This document shows, piece by piece, positions 11,925-24,800 of a stretch of DNA of 64,000 nucleotides; the first letter of the stretch is position 1, and each line of letters begins with the position of its first letter. The DNA is taken from positions 13,002,559 to 13,066,558 of the forward strand of contig OZ022583.1 in NCBI GenBank assembly GCA_963669155.1. Reading direction: 5' to 3'. The notes beneath the pieces were generated by a model. The model had not been told where the DNA came from. It saw only the letters and a program-made list of their open reading frames with translations, and made no database searches. Source of the DNA: Arbacia lixula (taxonomy: Eukaryota > Echinodermata > Echinoidea > Arbacioida > Arbaciidae). The position numbers and the translations under genes were made by a program.

Positions 11925-12098
11925 CCCTTGCAATAATTTGAGTTGAGTATGCGAGGAAAACGAATCATAGAGTTGCTATCGTTTTGTTGCAGCTTGACTT
12001 GAGATTGATACTGTATCAATCGTAACTCTTTCTTAGAGATAGGGGATTGGACCTGTCATTGAGTCAAATCAATCACAACTCTGTCCAAGACGGGGTCC
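11925..12098. repeat. GGGCCC-type foldback repeat, degraded copy
   Basis: Contains TTGAGATTGATACTGTATCA, AATCAATCACAACTC and the terminal AAGACGGGGTCC word of the family at 4229-4316. The left end is poorly preserved, so the boundaries are approximate. Confidence 0.45.
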
Positions 12099-13640
12099 TG
12101 AATCTTATGGACATGGAAAAAAATGATCAGAACATTGGGAATTTTGAGTACTTTAGGGCGTCTTAAAGATTTAAAAGTCGACTGCGCCAGTGGCGTCTTT
12201 GTTAACGCGATTGTTTCACAGTGTGTGCTCTAAAATATTTCATATCTATTTATCTCAAAGGTATCACTTTCCTTCATGGATTGATATCAATCATGTTCAT
12301 GACTTCCATTGGCCTATATCGGGTATATCTGGAAACTGCTCAGAATTAAACCATAAACATACATAATTTATTGTGCACAAATATAATGAGACAGATATCA
12401 GTATTAGCCGAGCATAATCACCATTGACCGTTGTTGACCATTTCTTTTAGGAATCTTCCAAGATGGTAAACATGTTGATGCATTTACAACTTATACTATT
12501 TGATGACACCCTTTTTAAGACTTAATCTTCCACCGATTTATTTCTTGTGTACCCATGCCTTTATCACTGTATAGACGCAAAACAACTAATTGATATCACA
12601 TTATACAATCATGTCAATGCTTTAACGTGCTGGTTTCCTTTAACCTGCTTAGTCTCACAGGCAAGAAACTACGTTGTTATTGATATGGAGCTCTAAGTGT
12701 TTGGCACTTAGAGGATTAATACTGATCTAATATTATAATCACCTTGAGCTTGGTGTTGAGATGTTTACGTCACACATTATGTCAATCATTATTATCATAA
12801 CAATAATACGCGTCTAATGCAACGTGTCTTTGTCATGTTTGTTCATCTATGATCTTCTGGAGTAAATTTATATTTTCATCGATTGTTTCCTTGTTATAAA
12901 TTAGTTAATAGTGCTTTCATTAACATGGTTCCGTGACTGTTCCGTACTGATGGATTAAATCAAGCAGACCTTGGGAACAGGCTCGAAGCCACTTCTTACC
13001 CCACTAGTCCCACTTTATGAAGAAAAAAAAGAATTATCGCAACATTCAACACAAATCTTTTCAGGCACAAGTCGTTGCTTTTAAAGGTAACAGGTCCTTT
13101 GCTTGTCGTATTTGATTTCAGAATAACAGAAAGCAACCACCTTAAAACGTTAACATCGTTGAAATCAAACAAAATCCGAACTCGGTGATGATGACAGATG
13201 CACGGTTCGTCAATGATTACGGCCCGTCGACCTTACCACTACTATAATTTCTACCCTTTACCTTTAAAGCTGGTGTAATACTTGCAACATGCCTCGATGC
13301 AACAGGAAAGACGCATGAAAACTGCAACAAAAGAAGATCTCATTAATTGCCCCACCTTACTTGAACCTAATCCCCCTGTGAGTAACGACCTACCCCCCTA
13401 GACTTACCTTGGTAATTTCTGGAGACATACGTCGCACATGCATACTTGTATCATCGAAAATAATTGCAGAAACATGAGTGAAATCCCCGCAAAGTGAGTA
13501 TGACAAGCCATATTAAAGCTCCAAACCCCGTAAGAATAGACCCGTCATAATCCTCTAAGAGAGGGACCAAAGACCTGAATGATAAGTGAAAATGATAAAA
13601 AACAAACCAAATTGGGACATGAAAGCCCATACACTTACTC
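12099..13640. other. AT-rich intergenic stretch with no recognisable gene
   Basis: No open frame with domain-like or exon-like composition on either strand. It contains one short dispersed repeat (about 12640-12725, words GTCTCACAGGCAAGAAAC and CACTTAGAGGATTAAT) related to 8610-8680 and 62118-62196. Confidence 0.6.
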
Positions 13641-13871
13641 CGTGGTGATCATGTGATCGTACATTGCACTACGAGGATCCCCGGATGACAAGGGATCGAT
13701 TTATGTCCAAAGTGATTGCCGGAAAAGTGTTTCGGACGGGGATTACTATTTGTCATTTTCCCCTTGTGAATGCCCAACACATCTAGTTTTGTCAGCCCCC
13801 CTCCACATCCCACCCCGACCCCCTTGTCCACAGACGTTCGGACCTCAACTATTACGTCTGTGGGGAAGATC

Positions 13872-13943
<72 letters not shown>

Positions 13944-14393
13944 AAGGGTGGAGAAAAAGAGACAAAATAGAGAAAGAGGGTGGAGATCGTAAAGAGAGAG
14001 AGAGAGAGAGATGAAGAAAGAGCGAGGTTGAGAGAAAGAGAGTAAGAGCATAACAAGAGATGCAGAGAGATATAAAGAGAGTGGAAGAGAGAGACAGAGA
14101 GAGACAGAGACAGAGAGACAGAGACAGAGAAAGAGAGAGAGAGAGATAGAAGGATCTACGACATGTAGGAGGGAGGGATATAAGGAATAGAAGAAGGATA
14201 TAAAGAATAGGGAGAATATAGAAGGAGAAGACGGAGAAGGAAAAGGAGAAGAAGAAGAAGAAGAAGAAGAAGAAGAAGAAGAAGAAGAAGAAGAAGAAGA
14301 AGAAGCAGAAGAAGAAGAAGAAGAAGAAGAAGAAAAGAGAAAAGTAGAAGAAGAAGAAGAAGAAGAAGAAGAAGAAGAAGAAGAAGAAGAAGA

Positions 14394-14460
<67 letters not shown>
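13872..14460. repeat. Purine-only microsatellite cluster (GA)n / (GAA)n
   Basis: (GA)n at 13872-13935, interrupted GA-rich DNA to 14150, then (GAA)n at about 14245-14397 followed by (GA)n to 14458. The strand is almost wholly purine for several hundred bases, a composition that can form triplex DNA. Open frames of Leu, Ser or Glu runs here are artefacts. Confidence 0.9.
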
Positions 14461-14464
<4 letters not shown>

Positions 14465-15084
14465 GGGAAAAATAGAACTATATAGAAAGAGAACAGACAA
14501 CGCCGAGAGGGTTATCTGTACATACTAAATGAACAATACCCACAACTCCAAGTTGCCATTGTACTCAGAAACGATGACCAAGGTCAAACGTGAACTAATC
14601 CCGCAACTCTACCCTAAGCACCCGCAACCACAAACGTGGCCCACAATCCCTCGCGAGTATCGAACATCCGTGATTCATGGCGCCCGGGCGCACGGGGGTA
14701 TGTCCATTGAGTCACTGGGATGAAAAGAAAGCCCACTAACCTCATCTTTAATCATTGGCTGAAGTTCAACTCCCCTCCTTTAATCCTGATAATGACTACG
14801 TTAAGTTTGATAAGCCCATTTCGAACAGGCGCAAATTATCTCCCCTTTTTACTTCCTTTGTGTGATGGCAGAGAAAATATGTTTCTCCGTCCAGTGTGTA
14901 CACGCACCTTTCTGAAACTTATGTTATGAGGCGTATTGGTGGCTTCATTAATCCACACAGGGTAAGCTATTTTGACAATAGGAAGCGTGTGACAAATCAA
15001 TTAATTTGGAGTAATTACGTAATTGTTTTAGGATATATCCAGCATTCACACATACACATACGATCAGGGGGGGGGGGGGGCATT

Positions 15085-15250
15085 CATTTTGCTGTGAGAT
15101 CATCAATATAACAAGGTGAGGTGTTGCGCTAATGCCAATATAAATGACGGACAATTTTGTTTTTACAAGAAATGTACCTTTTGTTAATTGCTTCCTTTTG
15201 TCTATTTGCCAATATCAATTTTTTTGATCAAAAACCTTTCAGAAATGCTA
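15085..15250. repeat. Dispersed repeat, copy 1 (pair with 52190-52360)
   Basis: Shared words with 52190-52360 include GGTGTTGCGCTAATGCCAAT versus GGTGTTGCGCTGATGCCAAT, then TTTACAAGAAA and CTTTTGTTA. Short minus-strand frames in the two copies share the residues ISATP and QQ(N/D)E, so this may be a decayed coding part of a transposon. Family not recognised. Confidence 0.5.
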
Positions 15251-15349
15251 AACTCTTCTGATTATATACAATACAAAATGTATGCTTTATTTCTTTAATA
15301 TTTAACTTTATTTGAGCTTGTATGCAATATATGATATAGTTGATTATGA

Positions 15350-15690
15350 TCTATCTTTCTTTCTACGCGCCATATCCTGTGACGAAGGCGATCATGGAGT
15401 GCCACACTTCTCTGTCTTGATCTCTTTGTACAAGATCCACATCATGCCTTGCTCTAACCGGTCAGTCACGATGTTGATCCAAGTAATCCCCTTTATTGCC
15501 ATGATTTGTTTCCCATTTATCGTCCCCGTCAAAACTAACTCTTCCAAGCCACCTTTACGAAGTACATGTACGCTGCCCCCGAAAATATCATTTATTGTAC
15601 TCTCGCATAATTATTAACTTATTTTTCACGCTGGCTCTCTGGAATGCTTCTTCGGTGGATACTCGCGATATTCCAACATTTTGTTGAAAA
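15350..15690 (-). mobile_element. Non-LTR retrotransposon ORF2 C-terminal fragment (decayed)
   Basis: The minus strand, with stops and frameshifts, reads LEELVLTGTINGK...ITWINIVTDRL. This resembles the conserved tail LEKLxLTGKIEGKR...ITW found after the reverse transcriptase of many non-LTR elements. A diverged homologous segment lies at 59815-60180. The copy is dead. Confidence 0.55.
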
Positions 15691-15746
15691 TCCTCTTCTA
15701 CTGCCTGCAATACGCGCCTAGCGATCTGCTGTCTGAGTTCTGTATC

Positions 15747-16310
15747 TTAAAGGGTTACTAAATTAGAAAAATAAGTTCCCATTAATCTAGGTAAAATTAT
15801 CCACTAAAACGAATTTCACATTCGTTTGCCGCAATAAAGTCTCGTTTTGACGAAATTTTGAAAAAACGTTCGCCTCCAGTGACGTATGAGAAGTCAAAAT
15901 GCCATAAATGCCAACGGCGTAAATGAAATGTTTTATTCACGCCATTCAAACATTACGTTACTAATGGGAGCCCCAAAGCTTGTCCGAGGTATGTCTGAGT
16001 AGCAACAACTAATAGATTCAAAGTGCATTCCATCCATTGAATCTGATTGACAAGATACAGGTGAATGCAATAACGCGTTACTACGCAGTTAGGGGGAAAG
16101 TTGTGAATACATTACGAAAATGGTCTATTGTTGACTTCCGTACAATCTATGGAATTTTAACTTCTCATACGTCACTGGAGGCTTGCGTTTTTTCAAATTT
16201 TCGTCAAAATGAGACTTTATTGCGGCAAACGAATGTGGAATTCATTTTAAGAGGATAATTTTACGTACAGATTAGCGGGAACTTATTTGTCTAATTTAGT
16301 AACCCTTTAA
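15747..16310. mobile_element. TTAA-flanked foldback element, family 2, copy 1
   Basis: Ends TTAAAGGGTTACTAAATTAG and CTAATTTAGTAACCCTTTAA are perfect inverted copies. Inverted marker words inside are AATAAGTTCCCA, TTCGTTTGCCGCAATAAAG and CCTCCAGTGACGTATGAGAA. The centre (about 15960-16100) is unique to the family and appears in opposite orientation in the copy at 37532-38055. TTAA ends suggest piggyBac-type transposition; no open transposase frame is present. Confidence 0.75.
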
Positions 16311-16465
16311 GATGTTTCATTGGACAGCGCCAATATCGTACATGTATTTCCTGCCTGCAGGGACCATTCTACTCTGCGTCAGGGTTTAGACGGGGGCAAG
16401 CGTAGTGTGTCATACACCAGGGTAATTCGGGCAGGGTTTGAACCCAGGGCTTCGTGTGTGACAGA

Positions 16466-16504
16466 CGAGGGCACTCATCGCTACATCACCACCGTGACCA
16501 CGGG
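16466..16504. repeat. 38-bp direct repeat, left copy
   Basis: The segment from CGAGGGCACTCATCGC to CCGTGACCACGG is identical to 17526-17563. The second copy closes the long (CTT)n tract, so the two mark either a duplication or repeat expansion between them. Confidence 0.8.
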
Positions 16505-16811
16505 GGCTTCTTACATGCCCCAGGGTTCAATGCCTCGCCGGGCCGACCGACCGTGCCGACGCCATCACCATGGCAAGCATGATGCAGACATAGCGACGTG
16601 TTATACACCTCATGCTAAACCCGCAGATGGGGCATGAAGGGGTGAGGGTTAGGATGAGTGTGTGTGTGTTTGGGAGGGGGGGGGGGCAGTGTTGAGCCCC
16701 TGTTAGTTCGGTGTGATAGAAATAATTGTTGATAAGAATGGCACAGGCCTTACGTAGAGGGTTCCTACCAGCCCCCCCCCCCCCCCTTTCCCCACTGCCG
16801 CAACAACATAG

Positions 16812-16925
16812 GCCTCGTTGTAACTTACCATCAACGGTAACTACTACGTGCAATAATGAGAGCTCAATGGTTGTTGCCATGGTAGTTACCATAGATGGTA
16901 AGTTACAATGATTGAAAACTTATAT
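16812..16925. repeat. Foldback MITE with TTACCATCAACGGTAA motif, copy 4
   Basis: Starts GTTGTAACTTACCATCAACG and ends GATGGTAAGTTACAATGATT, with the family spacer CAATAATGAGA...CAATGGTTGTT between. Closest to the copy at 9145-9294. Confidence 0.7.
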
Positions 16926-17129
16926 GCAGCATGGTCCAGAAGTGCCTTACCTTATTGTACCTTGCGCAGTTTTCTCCCCGTCATTGTTTTCCTATTTTTT
17001 TATATTCTTTTGAAATTCTCCATTTTCTTCTTTTTTTATCTTCTCGTTCTTCTTCATCTTCTTCATCCTCTCCTTCTTATTTGTCTTTCTTCGTCTTCAT
17101 GTTCTTCTTTCCGTTCTTGTGGTTGTCGG

Positions 17130-17525
17130 TCTTATCCTTGTTTTCTTCCTCCTCTTCTTCCTCCTCCTCCTCCTCCTCCTCTTCTTCTTCTTCTTCTTCT
17201 CCTCCTTCTACTTCCTCTTCCTCGTCTTCATCTTCTTCTTTCTTTACTTCCTATGCTTTTTGTTCTTTTTGTTGTTCTTCTTCTTCATCATCATCTTCTT
17301 CTTCTTCTTCTTCTCCTCCTCCTTCTACTTCCTCTTCGTCGTTTTCCTCTTCTTCTTCCTTTTCTTCTTCTTCTTCTTCTTCTTCTTCTTCTTCTTCTTC
17401 TTCTTCTTCTTCTTCTTCTTCTTCTTCTTCTTCTTCTTCTTCTTCTTCTTCTTCTTCTTCTTCTTCTTCTTCTTCTTCTTCTTCTTCTTCTTCTTCTTCT
17501 TCTTCTTCTTTATGTTCTTCTTCTT
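17130..17525. repeat. Long (CTT)n microsatellite
   Basis: A pyrimidine-only strand of nearly 400 bases. The stretch from about 17362 to 17508 is essentially perfect (TTC), about 49 units. The opposite strand is (GAA)n. It produces spurious Ser, Phe, Leu, Glu and Lys homopolymer frames in all readings. Confidence 0.95.
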
Positions 17526-17563
17526 CGAGGGCACTCATCGCTACATCACCACCGTGACCACGG
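17526..17563. repeat. 38-bp direct repeat, right copy
   Basis: Identical to 16466-16503 over 38 bases. It starts within three bases of the end of the CTT tract. Confidence 0.8.
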
Positions 17564-19018
17564 AGTGAGCAAATTGCGCATCACGTCATAAAAAAAAAAT
17601 CACATTACCGCAGTTCACGTTGGAAGCACGCGTAATGAACCATAAATCCTCTTGAACATTACAACATGCTCCAGAATGATGCACACGCTGGAAGGTGCCT
17701 GCCCGCCTCCTGTCCCCGAGTCGCTCCCCGCTATACCCCAAGGGCAAGGGCACGAGGCGCAGCCTCCCTGGGATCCGCGAGAGTACATTAATGACCCCTC
17801 GATACTCTCTCGGTACACGTACATTGAGTCACCGGGATATCCGATACTGATTGATACTGGAAGGGGGAACATGTTTTACCCCTTGAAAAGCGAAAAGAAA
17901 GATGTAATCTTTGAGAGCGGGACGGATCTCCAGTCCCCGTCTTGCCATACGCAACAACCGCAGCAGCTGCGACAACAACAATAAGAATACAATCAATTAA
18001 AACTGGCAAACTTTTATGAAATTGCATTTGCATTCCAAAAGTTCATTTAATGTTTGTACGAACTTTGGCATTAACTGAATGTCCGTATATTGGTGGATAT
18101 CAAAGACGGGGTATAGCCCTTTTGTAGGTCAGAAAATTGAATTTGGTCACAACCATGATAAATGGAAGAAAATAGTGTCAACAATTTTTATTCTCAATAG
18201 GACTGGAACTGACTTTGAGCGGATTTATATTGATTGCTAGATTTAGAATAGTTTTTCAACGAGTCGTCCAAAATCTAGCGGTTCCTCTAGCAGGCAGACT
18301 GGAGACCGCCATACGCAACAGAGCAAGTCGCGGGTTTTCACCCGCATAGTGATACATTCATGAAGCTAGGAGCGCACCGCTAAACGATACATGATGTGAA
18401 TGTACATGGTCGCTACGTTTCAAACATAAACGAGGATAGTTCTTCAAAGATCTTCCTGAAAAGCTATGACTGTGAGCTTTTATACGCACTATTGTTAGGG
18501 TATACTGCTGATTCCTGCGGAGTTTTATGACTTGCAACTGGGCTACCTTAATTTTAACGTAGCTGAAACTGTTAGAACACTTCATATGAATATGTTTTAT
18601 TTTGAACCATAGACGGGTCGCTTTTAGCCCATTTGCAAGTCACGCAACTCCTCGAGATGGGCCAAAATTGGTGCCCCCCTCCCGAAGACCCCCCCCCCCT
18701 CCCCCGACCCCCTTCTCCTCCACCCCTTCCCACGTGCAAGCCCTATATCCCCCAATGAACAGCCTTTGTCTAAATATATTCCATTGGAAGACGTGTGCTT
18801 ATGATTCACGTGCTGCACCATCAGATATCAACCTGGGTCGAACATATTGAAAACATGAAATGATAAGCAATCAGTACATATGACAAGGCCACATCTTTGA
18901 TAAATCATTATTAAAGGCAGTGATTTAAATTGTGTATGACTCTCTAAAATGAATTTGAAAGTAATGATGTACAAGGGAAAACACTCGAACTATATATATT
19001 TCAAATGATATACCCCCT
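17564..19018. other. Unassigned intergenic DNA
   Basis: Contains one non-repetitive plus-strand open frame of 110 codons (17652-17984) with a Pro-rich start and a Gln-rich end. No domain, splice-site support or homology is visible, so it is not called as a gene. A poly-C block sits near 18690. Confidence 0.5.
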
Positions 19019-19194
19019 GGGGTGGTATTCAGTAAGAGGCCTAAGTCCAAAATCATCTTTTCCAAGTCAGGTGGTATTCTGGAAAGAGACATGAGTCACA
19101 AACTGCACCAATAGACCAATCAGAGTTAGGGATCAACGGAGATTTAAATCGAAACTCAAATCAAAAGTCAAATTCATTTTTAGAATACCACCTG
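19019..19194. repeat. Foldback repeat with GGTGGTATTC / GAATACCACC ends
   Basis: GGGGTGGTATTCAGTAAGAG at the left and TTAGAATACCACCTG at the right form inverted ends. An internal GGTGGTATTCTGG suggests a nested or partial second end. The same terminal style occurs in the larger element at 59206-59770. Confidence 0.55.
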
Positions 19195-19725
19195 TGAAGT
19201 CAGATTACATGTATAGTAATACCCTGTATACATGGTATAGCAGACGTTTGTGTCACGGGCATGTCGGGAGGAGAACAAAACATGTGCCTCCAACAAAGGT
19301 ACTGCACTTTTCTTCCGACGTGAGCTGTCGGCATATGGTAGAATAAACCTTGACAAGATACATTTCTTCTGCACCCTATTTCTAATAGGTTCATGGGACG
19401 AATTAAAGGGGAATTGTAGTACATCTAGGGGCACATTAACCCACACCCCTCCCCTCTTTCTCCGTGGAAACTGTAGTGAAAATTGCGCCCGGCGTTTTAA
19501 TGTCAGTTCCATGCTTATCAAAAGCACGCGACGTTGCGTCTAACTTCATCAATTGACAATCTTATTTTTAGCCCCTGGCCGCAAAAGAGATCGAAATATT
19601 AAAAATAGGCCTCCCTCTTAGGACTCGCTTCAAAATAGACAATGGATTCGACTCTCTGAGGATAAACTAGGCCTATCATATAGAACGAGGATTTGACAAG
19701 GTAGGATATGGTTTATCCCCCCCCT

Positions 19726-19727
<2 letters not shown>

Positions 19728-19777
<50 letters not shown>

Positions 19778-19840
19778 GCTCTATATGTCTCTATCTCTGG
19801 ACCCACTCTGTTTGTCTATCTGTCTGTCTCTGTCTCTCTC

Positions 19841-19893
<53 letters not shown>

Positions 19894-20435
19894 AGTATAT
19901 GTTAACACAAATAAATATACACACATATACAAACATGTGCACTTTTTAAATGGATTTGTATTCCTCTAAATTACATACATAACTAATATACATAAAAAAA
20001 AAATACACACACATACAAATCTCCCCCCCCCCCTCTCTCTCTCTCTATGCATGTATATACTTACATGAATAGCGATGTATGTGTGTATTATATACAGTAT
20101 TTACACATATTCTATCCCTCTCTCTCTCTCTCTCTCTCTCTCTGCCAAACACACACATACACACACGCACAAACACACACACACGCACGCACGCACACAC
20201 ACATACACACATTCACACATACACACATACCTTTTTTTCTCAAGGATCTGTATTCTGATGTGCATGACTGAGGGCTATCAATAAAGAATGTCAATAAAGA
20301 ATGTTGCCAGGAGGGAAATCAAGATGAGTAAGCAGAGAAGTCGAAGACGTGAGCATGAAACCTGTCACATTATCTGTATGTTCTGAAGAAGTCAAGCATA
20401 AAGACCACCGCAATACGCACACGCACATGTTACAT

Positions 20436-20477
<42 letters not shown>

Positions 20478-20629
20478 ACACACATACACACACACACTCA
20501 CATTCACACACATTTTTTAATGTTTTGTCATTTACCCACACACCTACACCCACACACACACACATCCTCTCTTTTTCTCTTTCTTTCCCCTCATCACATC
20601 TCATCTCTTACTCTCTCTCTCCCTCTCTT

Positions 20630-20676
<47 letters not shown>

Positions 20677-20732
20677 TCCCCCCTCTCTCTCTCTCCCTCT
20701 CTCTCTCTCTCTCTCCCTCTCTCTCTCTCTCC

Positions 20733-20778
<46 letters not shown>

Positions 20779-20800
20779 TCACCTCCCCCTCTCTCCATCT
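19728..20800. repeat. Microsatellite cluster (CT)n, (CA)n and poly-C
   Basis: (CT)n at 19734-19771, 19838-19874, 20116-20142 and 20636-20776; (CA)n at 19874-19893, 20140-20230 and 20440-20515. Overlapping Ser/Leu/Thr/His-rich frames on both strands are repeat artefacts. Confidence 0.9.
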
Positions 20801-21406
20801 TGGCATCAATCTAAGTTTGATAACCTTGTACAGTTGTAAACTGTATGGTCATCATGGTACATCACGGTTCATCTCGGTCTCGGAGTTCATACCGTGGAAG
20901 ACGATGGAATGGAGGAGGACAACTGAAGGCAAAAGGAAGGAAGGAAAAGAATGAAGAAATGTGGTTTCACCGATGAATTACAACAAATTTGACATGAATG
21001 TAGATCAAATAATGTGAACTAATAAGGATTGGCATTATCTTTCAAGAAAGATTTAAAGATAGTTATTTGAACAAAATAACGAAATGAGAGAAATAGAACG
21101 CTAATTGATGCAGTAAAGGAGAAGCACATAATCAATAAAGATGGAAAATGGAACGTCAACAGATTAAACTTAAAAGAAGCGTTACAAAAGGGAGAAAATA
21201 ACGACCTATAGTACATAGTTAAAAGGGAATTGCAATGTCAAGCTGGTCATAACGCTTCCAAATATATTTTCCTACACGAAGTTAACATTATCAGGTCAAA
21301 ATTCCTCATTGCAAGTCACGACCGGTTTAGAATCCCTGCTGAGTACCGGCCACAGTTGTTCGCCCTAATGATTAGTTCCATCAGCCATTTACAACGCATC
21401 ACGGAC

Positions 21407-21899
21407 TTAAAGGGGAAGTTCACCCTGAAATCATTTTGGTTTCAATGAAAAGAGACAAATGAAAGAAACATATGAGTGAAGGTTTGACGAAAATCGGTCA
21501 AAGGAAAAGAAAGTTATTTGATTTTAAAGTTTTGATTTTGTGACGTCACGTGCGAGATGCTCCCCATATGTTGTGTACAAAATAAGTCGATAAATTGCCT
21601 TTTTTCTGTTTTTGACAAGGGAATGATTTTTTTTCGTACAGTTATGTATTTCTGATAATGTATCAAACGCACAAGTAAAAGGATGCATATCTTTGTGAGA
21701 AAATGCACATTTTGGAAAAAAAATTGTACACAACATATGGGAGAGCACCTCGCACGTGACGTCACAAAATCAAAAAACTTAAAAATCAAATAACTTTCTT
21801 TCTTTTGACCGATTTTCGTCAAACCTTCACTCATATGTTTCTTTCATTTGTCTCTTTTTAATTGAAACAAAATAATTTCAGGGTGAACTTCCCCTTTAA
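21407..21899. mobile_element. TTAA-flanked foldback element, family 1, well preserved
   Basis: The left end TTAAAGGGGAAGTTCACCCT is matched inverted at the right end, and the arms stay paired for about 200 bases. Marker words are GAAAGAAACATATGAGTGAA, TTGTGACGTCACG and CATATGTTGTGTAC. TTAA flanks both ends. No coding capacity is seen. Nearest relative in the window is 34535-35010. Confidence 0.8.
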
Positions 21900-24800
21900 T
21901 AGCCCCATGGTCGCATCAAACATTTTCGCAGCTCTAATCAATTTCACTTTATTTTGAACAAATTACGTGAGTCAGAAATGTGAAGCACGAAATCCTGTCT
22001 GTCAGACTCTAAGCTCCTACTGCCCTGGTGATGTTCAGGAGATTGAGACGGGGGGGGGGGGGGGGGGGGCTTTCGTTCATGCGGTGAAATGCGTGACATT
22101 TGCTTTTTATTTCCAGTTGACGTCGTCTTTGCGTTACTGCGTTGCAATGTGGTCTTAGAGAGTAATAATTACAAAGAAAAAAAGGAAAGGCGAAAGAGAG
22201 GGAGGTCGGGGAAAGGGGAAAGGAAGGAAGGAAAGGAAGAAAGGCACAAGAGAGGAAGTTTGAGAGAAAGATGAACGATAGTAAAGAGAAGAAAGTAATA
22301 TAATGGTTGAAATTAAAGAAAGTTCAGTTGGAATATTAAATAAAAAGCGACACAAACGGTATACATTAATTGAGGTAGCTATCAAGGATAAAACGAACGA
22401 ATGAATAAAAAAAAAAGTGCTGGTAAGTATATATACGCTTACAGGGAGGGAAATATTGTGGCATAAAAAGAAAATGGGTGAAACAACATTAGTGTTTGAA
22501 AAGTTAAGACAGTAAAGAAAGAAAAGTGGAAACAAAAGAAAGAAATTGGAAGGATACAATTTATTACAAATAAAGGCAAAGTAATCTCAAACAGGTTATG
22601 ATTCTTCCAGAGTTATACAATTGTCCATAAGCACGAAGAGCGATAATTTAGGTGATAAAAAATTATGTCTTAGTCGTCGTCCTTCCACGGGAGAAAGAAA
22701 GTGACAAATGCTTTTTTATTTCTAGTTTACGTTCTGTGTACATTATCACAGCTTGGTCTTAAAGAAACAAATACCAATGTTACACGACACAGCAGTGGAA
22801 CTAGGTGGGGCACTATGAGGCGTGCACCCGCACTACATTGGGAGCACCGCATAAATGCTTGTATTGATTATTGTGCTTATTTTGTTCCTTTGAATGTTAT
22901 TACCCGTTATTTGCCAGATTCACTTGTGCTGTATGAGTTTTGTGTGTACATGTACTACTTGTGCAAAAGTGCATCTGTGGCAATATCATCTTTTTTATAG
23001 CTTTTTTGCCTTTATTCAGATTTTCATAACTCATAATTATACAAAATGATATTAAGAGGAACATAATTGTTCTTGCAATATAAACATAGTACATTGTCTC
23101 ATACATTATAAGCACAAACACATTTACACAACTATTTTCCATAAGTATCAAACTAATTTGGTATATATTCAATCAATTATACAAATTGTAATAAAATTCT
23201 GCAAATTGGCAGGATTGCGCCCCCTAGCTCCAAACATGGTAGATACTGCATACGCCGATTTGAAGATTACTTGAACTAAATGTATACTAGTACGTGACCA
23301 AATATCTATGGAAGGGAAATCACTGTTGATAACCAACTACTCGTTGTGTTATGAATATCAAGGAACAGGTTTATTGTTTGATGCATTTCCTTCATTGTTC
23401 ACTTTCTATGTTATTGACATATATTGATATGTTAAGCTACTAGAAGAATTAATTTGTTTCTTTACTGATATGTTCTAAAAATTTCCTCTGATCTGTTCGT
23501 ATGTTTCTAGGTTTCTGAGGTAATTCAGCAAGTCATTGCATAGACAGTGTCTGCATATGGAAATAACCTTTTCCCGTAAGATTTTCTTATTATGTGAGGG
23601 ACAATGAATACAATTTTGGACTAAAACGAAGTGCTTTTTCTTGTTTGTACTGTCTCAGCAAGTCAGTGAGATATAATGGAGCTAACTGATGGAAACATTG
23701 ATTAGTTAGTGACAGAAGTTTTAACTATACGATATACACGAACCATATGACGTTTTGCTTGTTATTAGTCAGCATATTATAACATTGTGTTACAAGCTAA
23801 GTCTCCCACGCCTACTGGCATCCCTGTTTGGTTTGGTTGAGAACACGTATCTGATAGATTTTACTCTTGTAATCGTTATCGATGACACTAACAAGCATTC
23901 ATCATGACATAGGAGTCTCGTGAGAAGGATAGGCAGTTCCGTGGGGGCTGGACAGGAGGGGGCGTCGTTTGAGGGCACACAACCCTCATTACCATCGACA
24001 GCAAGACATTGCGACGGTCTCGAAATGTATCACCGTTAAAGTCTGGTCTCTGATATTACTTGACAAACCATGTATTGAGTCAGTTACGACAGGATGGGAA
24101 ATAGAAAAAGGGGTGGGGTGGTGGTAATACACCGCCCCCCCCCCCCCTTGCCCGCTCTCTGTTTTGCTATTAACCCTTCCTACATCAGACAAATACCTCT
24201 CAATTGGATTTGACGAATAAACAAAGTAAATCTAATTTATCTGATCACATCGGGAGTAGAACGAGAAAGAAACTCATAATATGAACTCAATTCTGCAGCT
24301 AATGATTTTTCAATCTCTAATTTGTATGTCACAGTACATAATCTACAATTACATAGATGAATTACAACCATGTTTAGATATGTCTTTCCAATTATTGCTA
24401 TATGTGTATTGCATTGTCATGTTATTGTGCTGGTGGAAAGCAAATTTCCATGACATTGGACTTAATAAAATATCTTGTATCTGGAATGCATTACTGGTCA
24501 AATGACACATAAAGAGTTCAATATTCGAAACCAGTTTTTAGAACAAAATCTCAATGAAAAAGGAAAAATTGATATGATGAGATTGCCAGTATGTATCACC
24601 ATTCAGTTGAAAAGTTAGATGCTTTATCAGAGGAAGAAACAACTATGTTTCCAGATTTAAACATTCCAAGAAAAGGCAGCTCGAAAGATTGAATCAAAAT
24701 TTTAATTCCAACATAAAGTGTTACTTTGTGGTTACCGTTGACTATGTACGTACTGTCATATGTGTTTAAAGTTCTTTACGATTCAACATGCGAGCAATAC

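Noticed and set aside
16908..17591. Open frames of 200 or more codons made of Ser, Leu, Phe, Glu or Lys
   Set aside because: They lie wholly in the (CTT)n tract and occur in all readings; no splice sites, domains or codon structure.
17652..17984. Non-repetitive 110-codon plus-strand frame
   Set aside because: No domain, signal, splice or promoter context; a frame this long is expected by chance in a GC-richer patch.
24281..24505. Hydrophobic 74-codon plus-strand frame
   Set aside because: Composition is explained by AT-rich DNA; no flanking gene structure.
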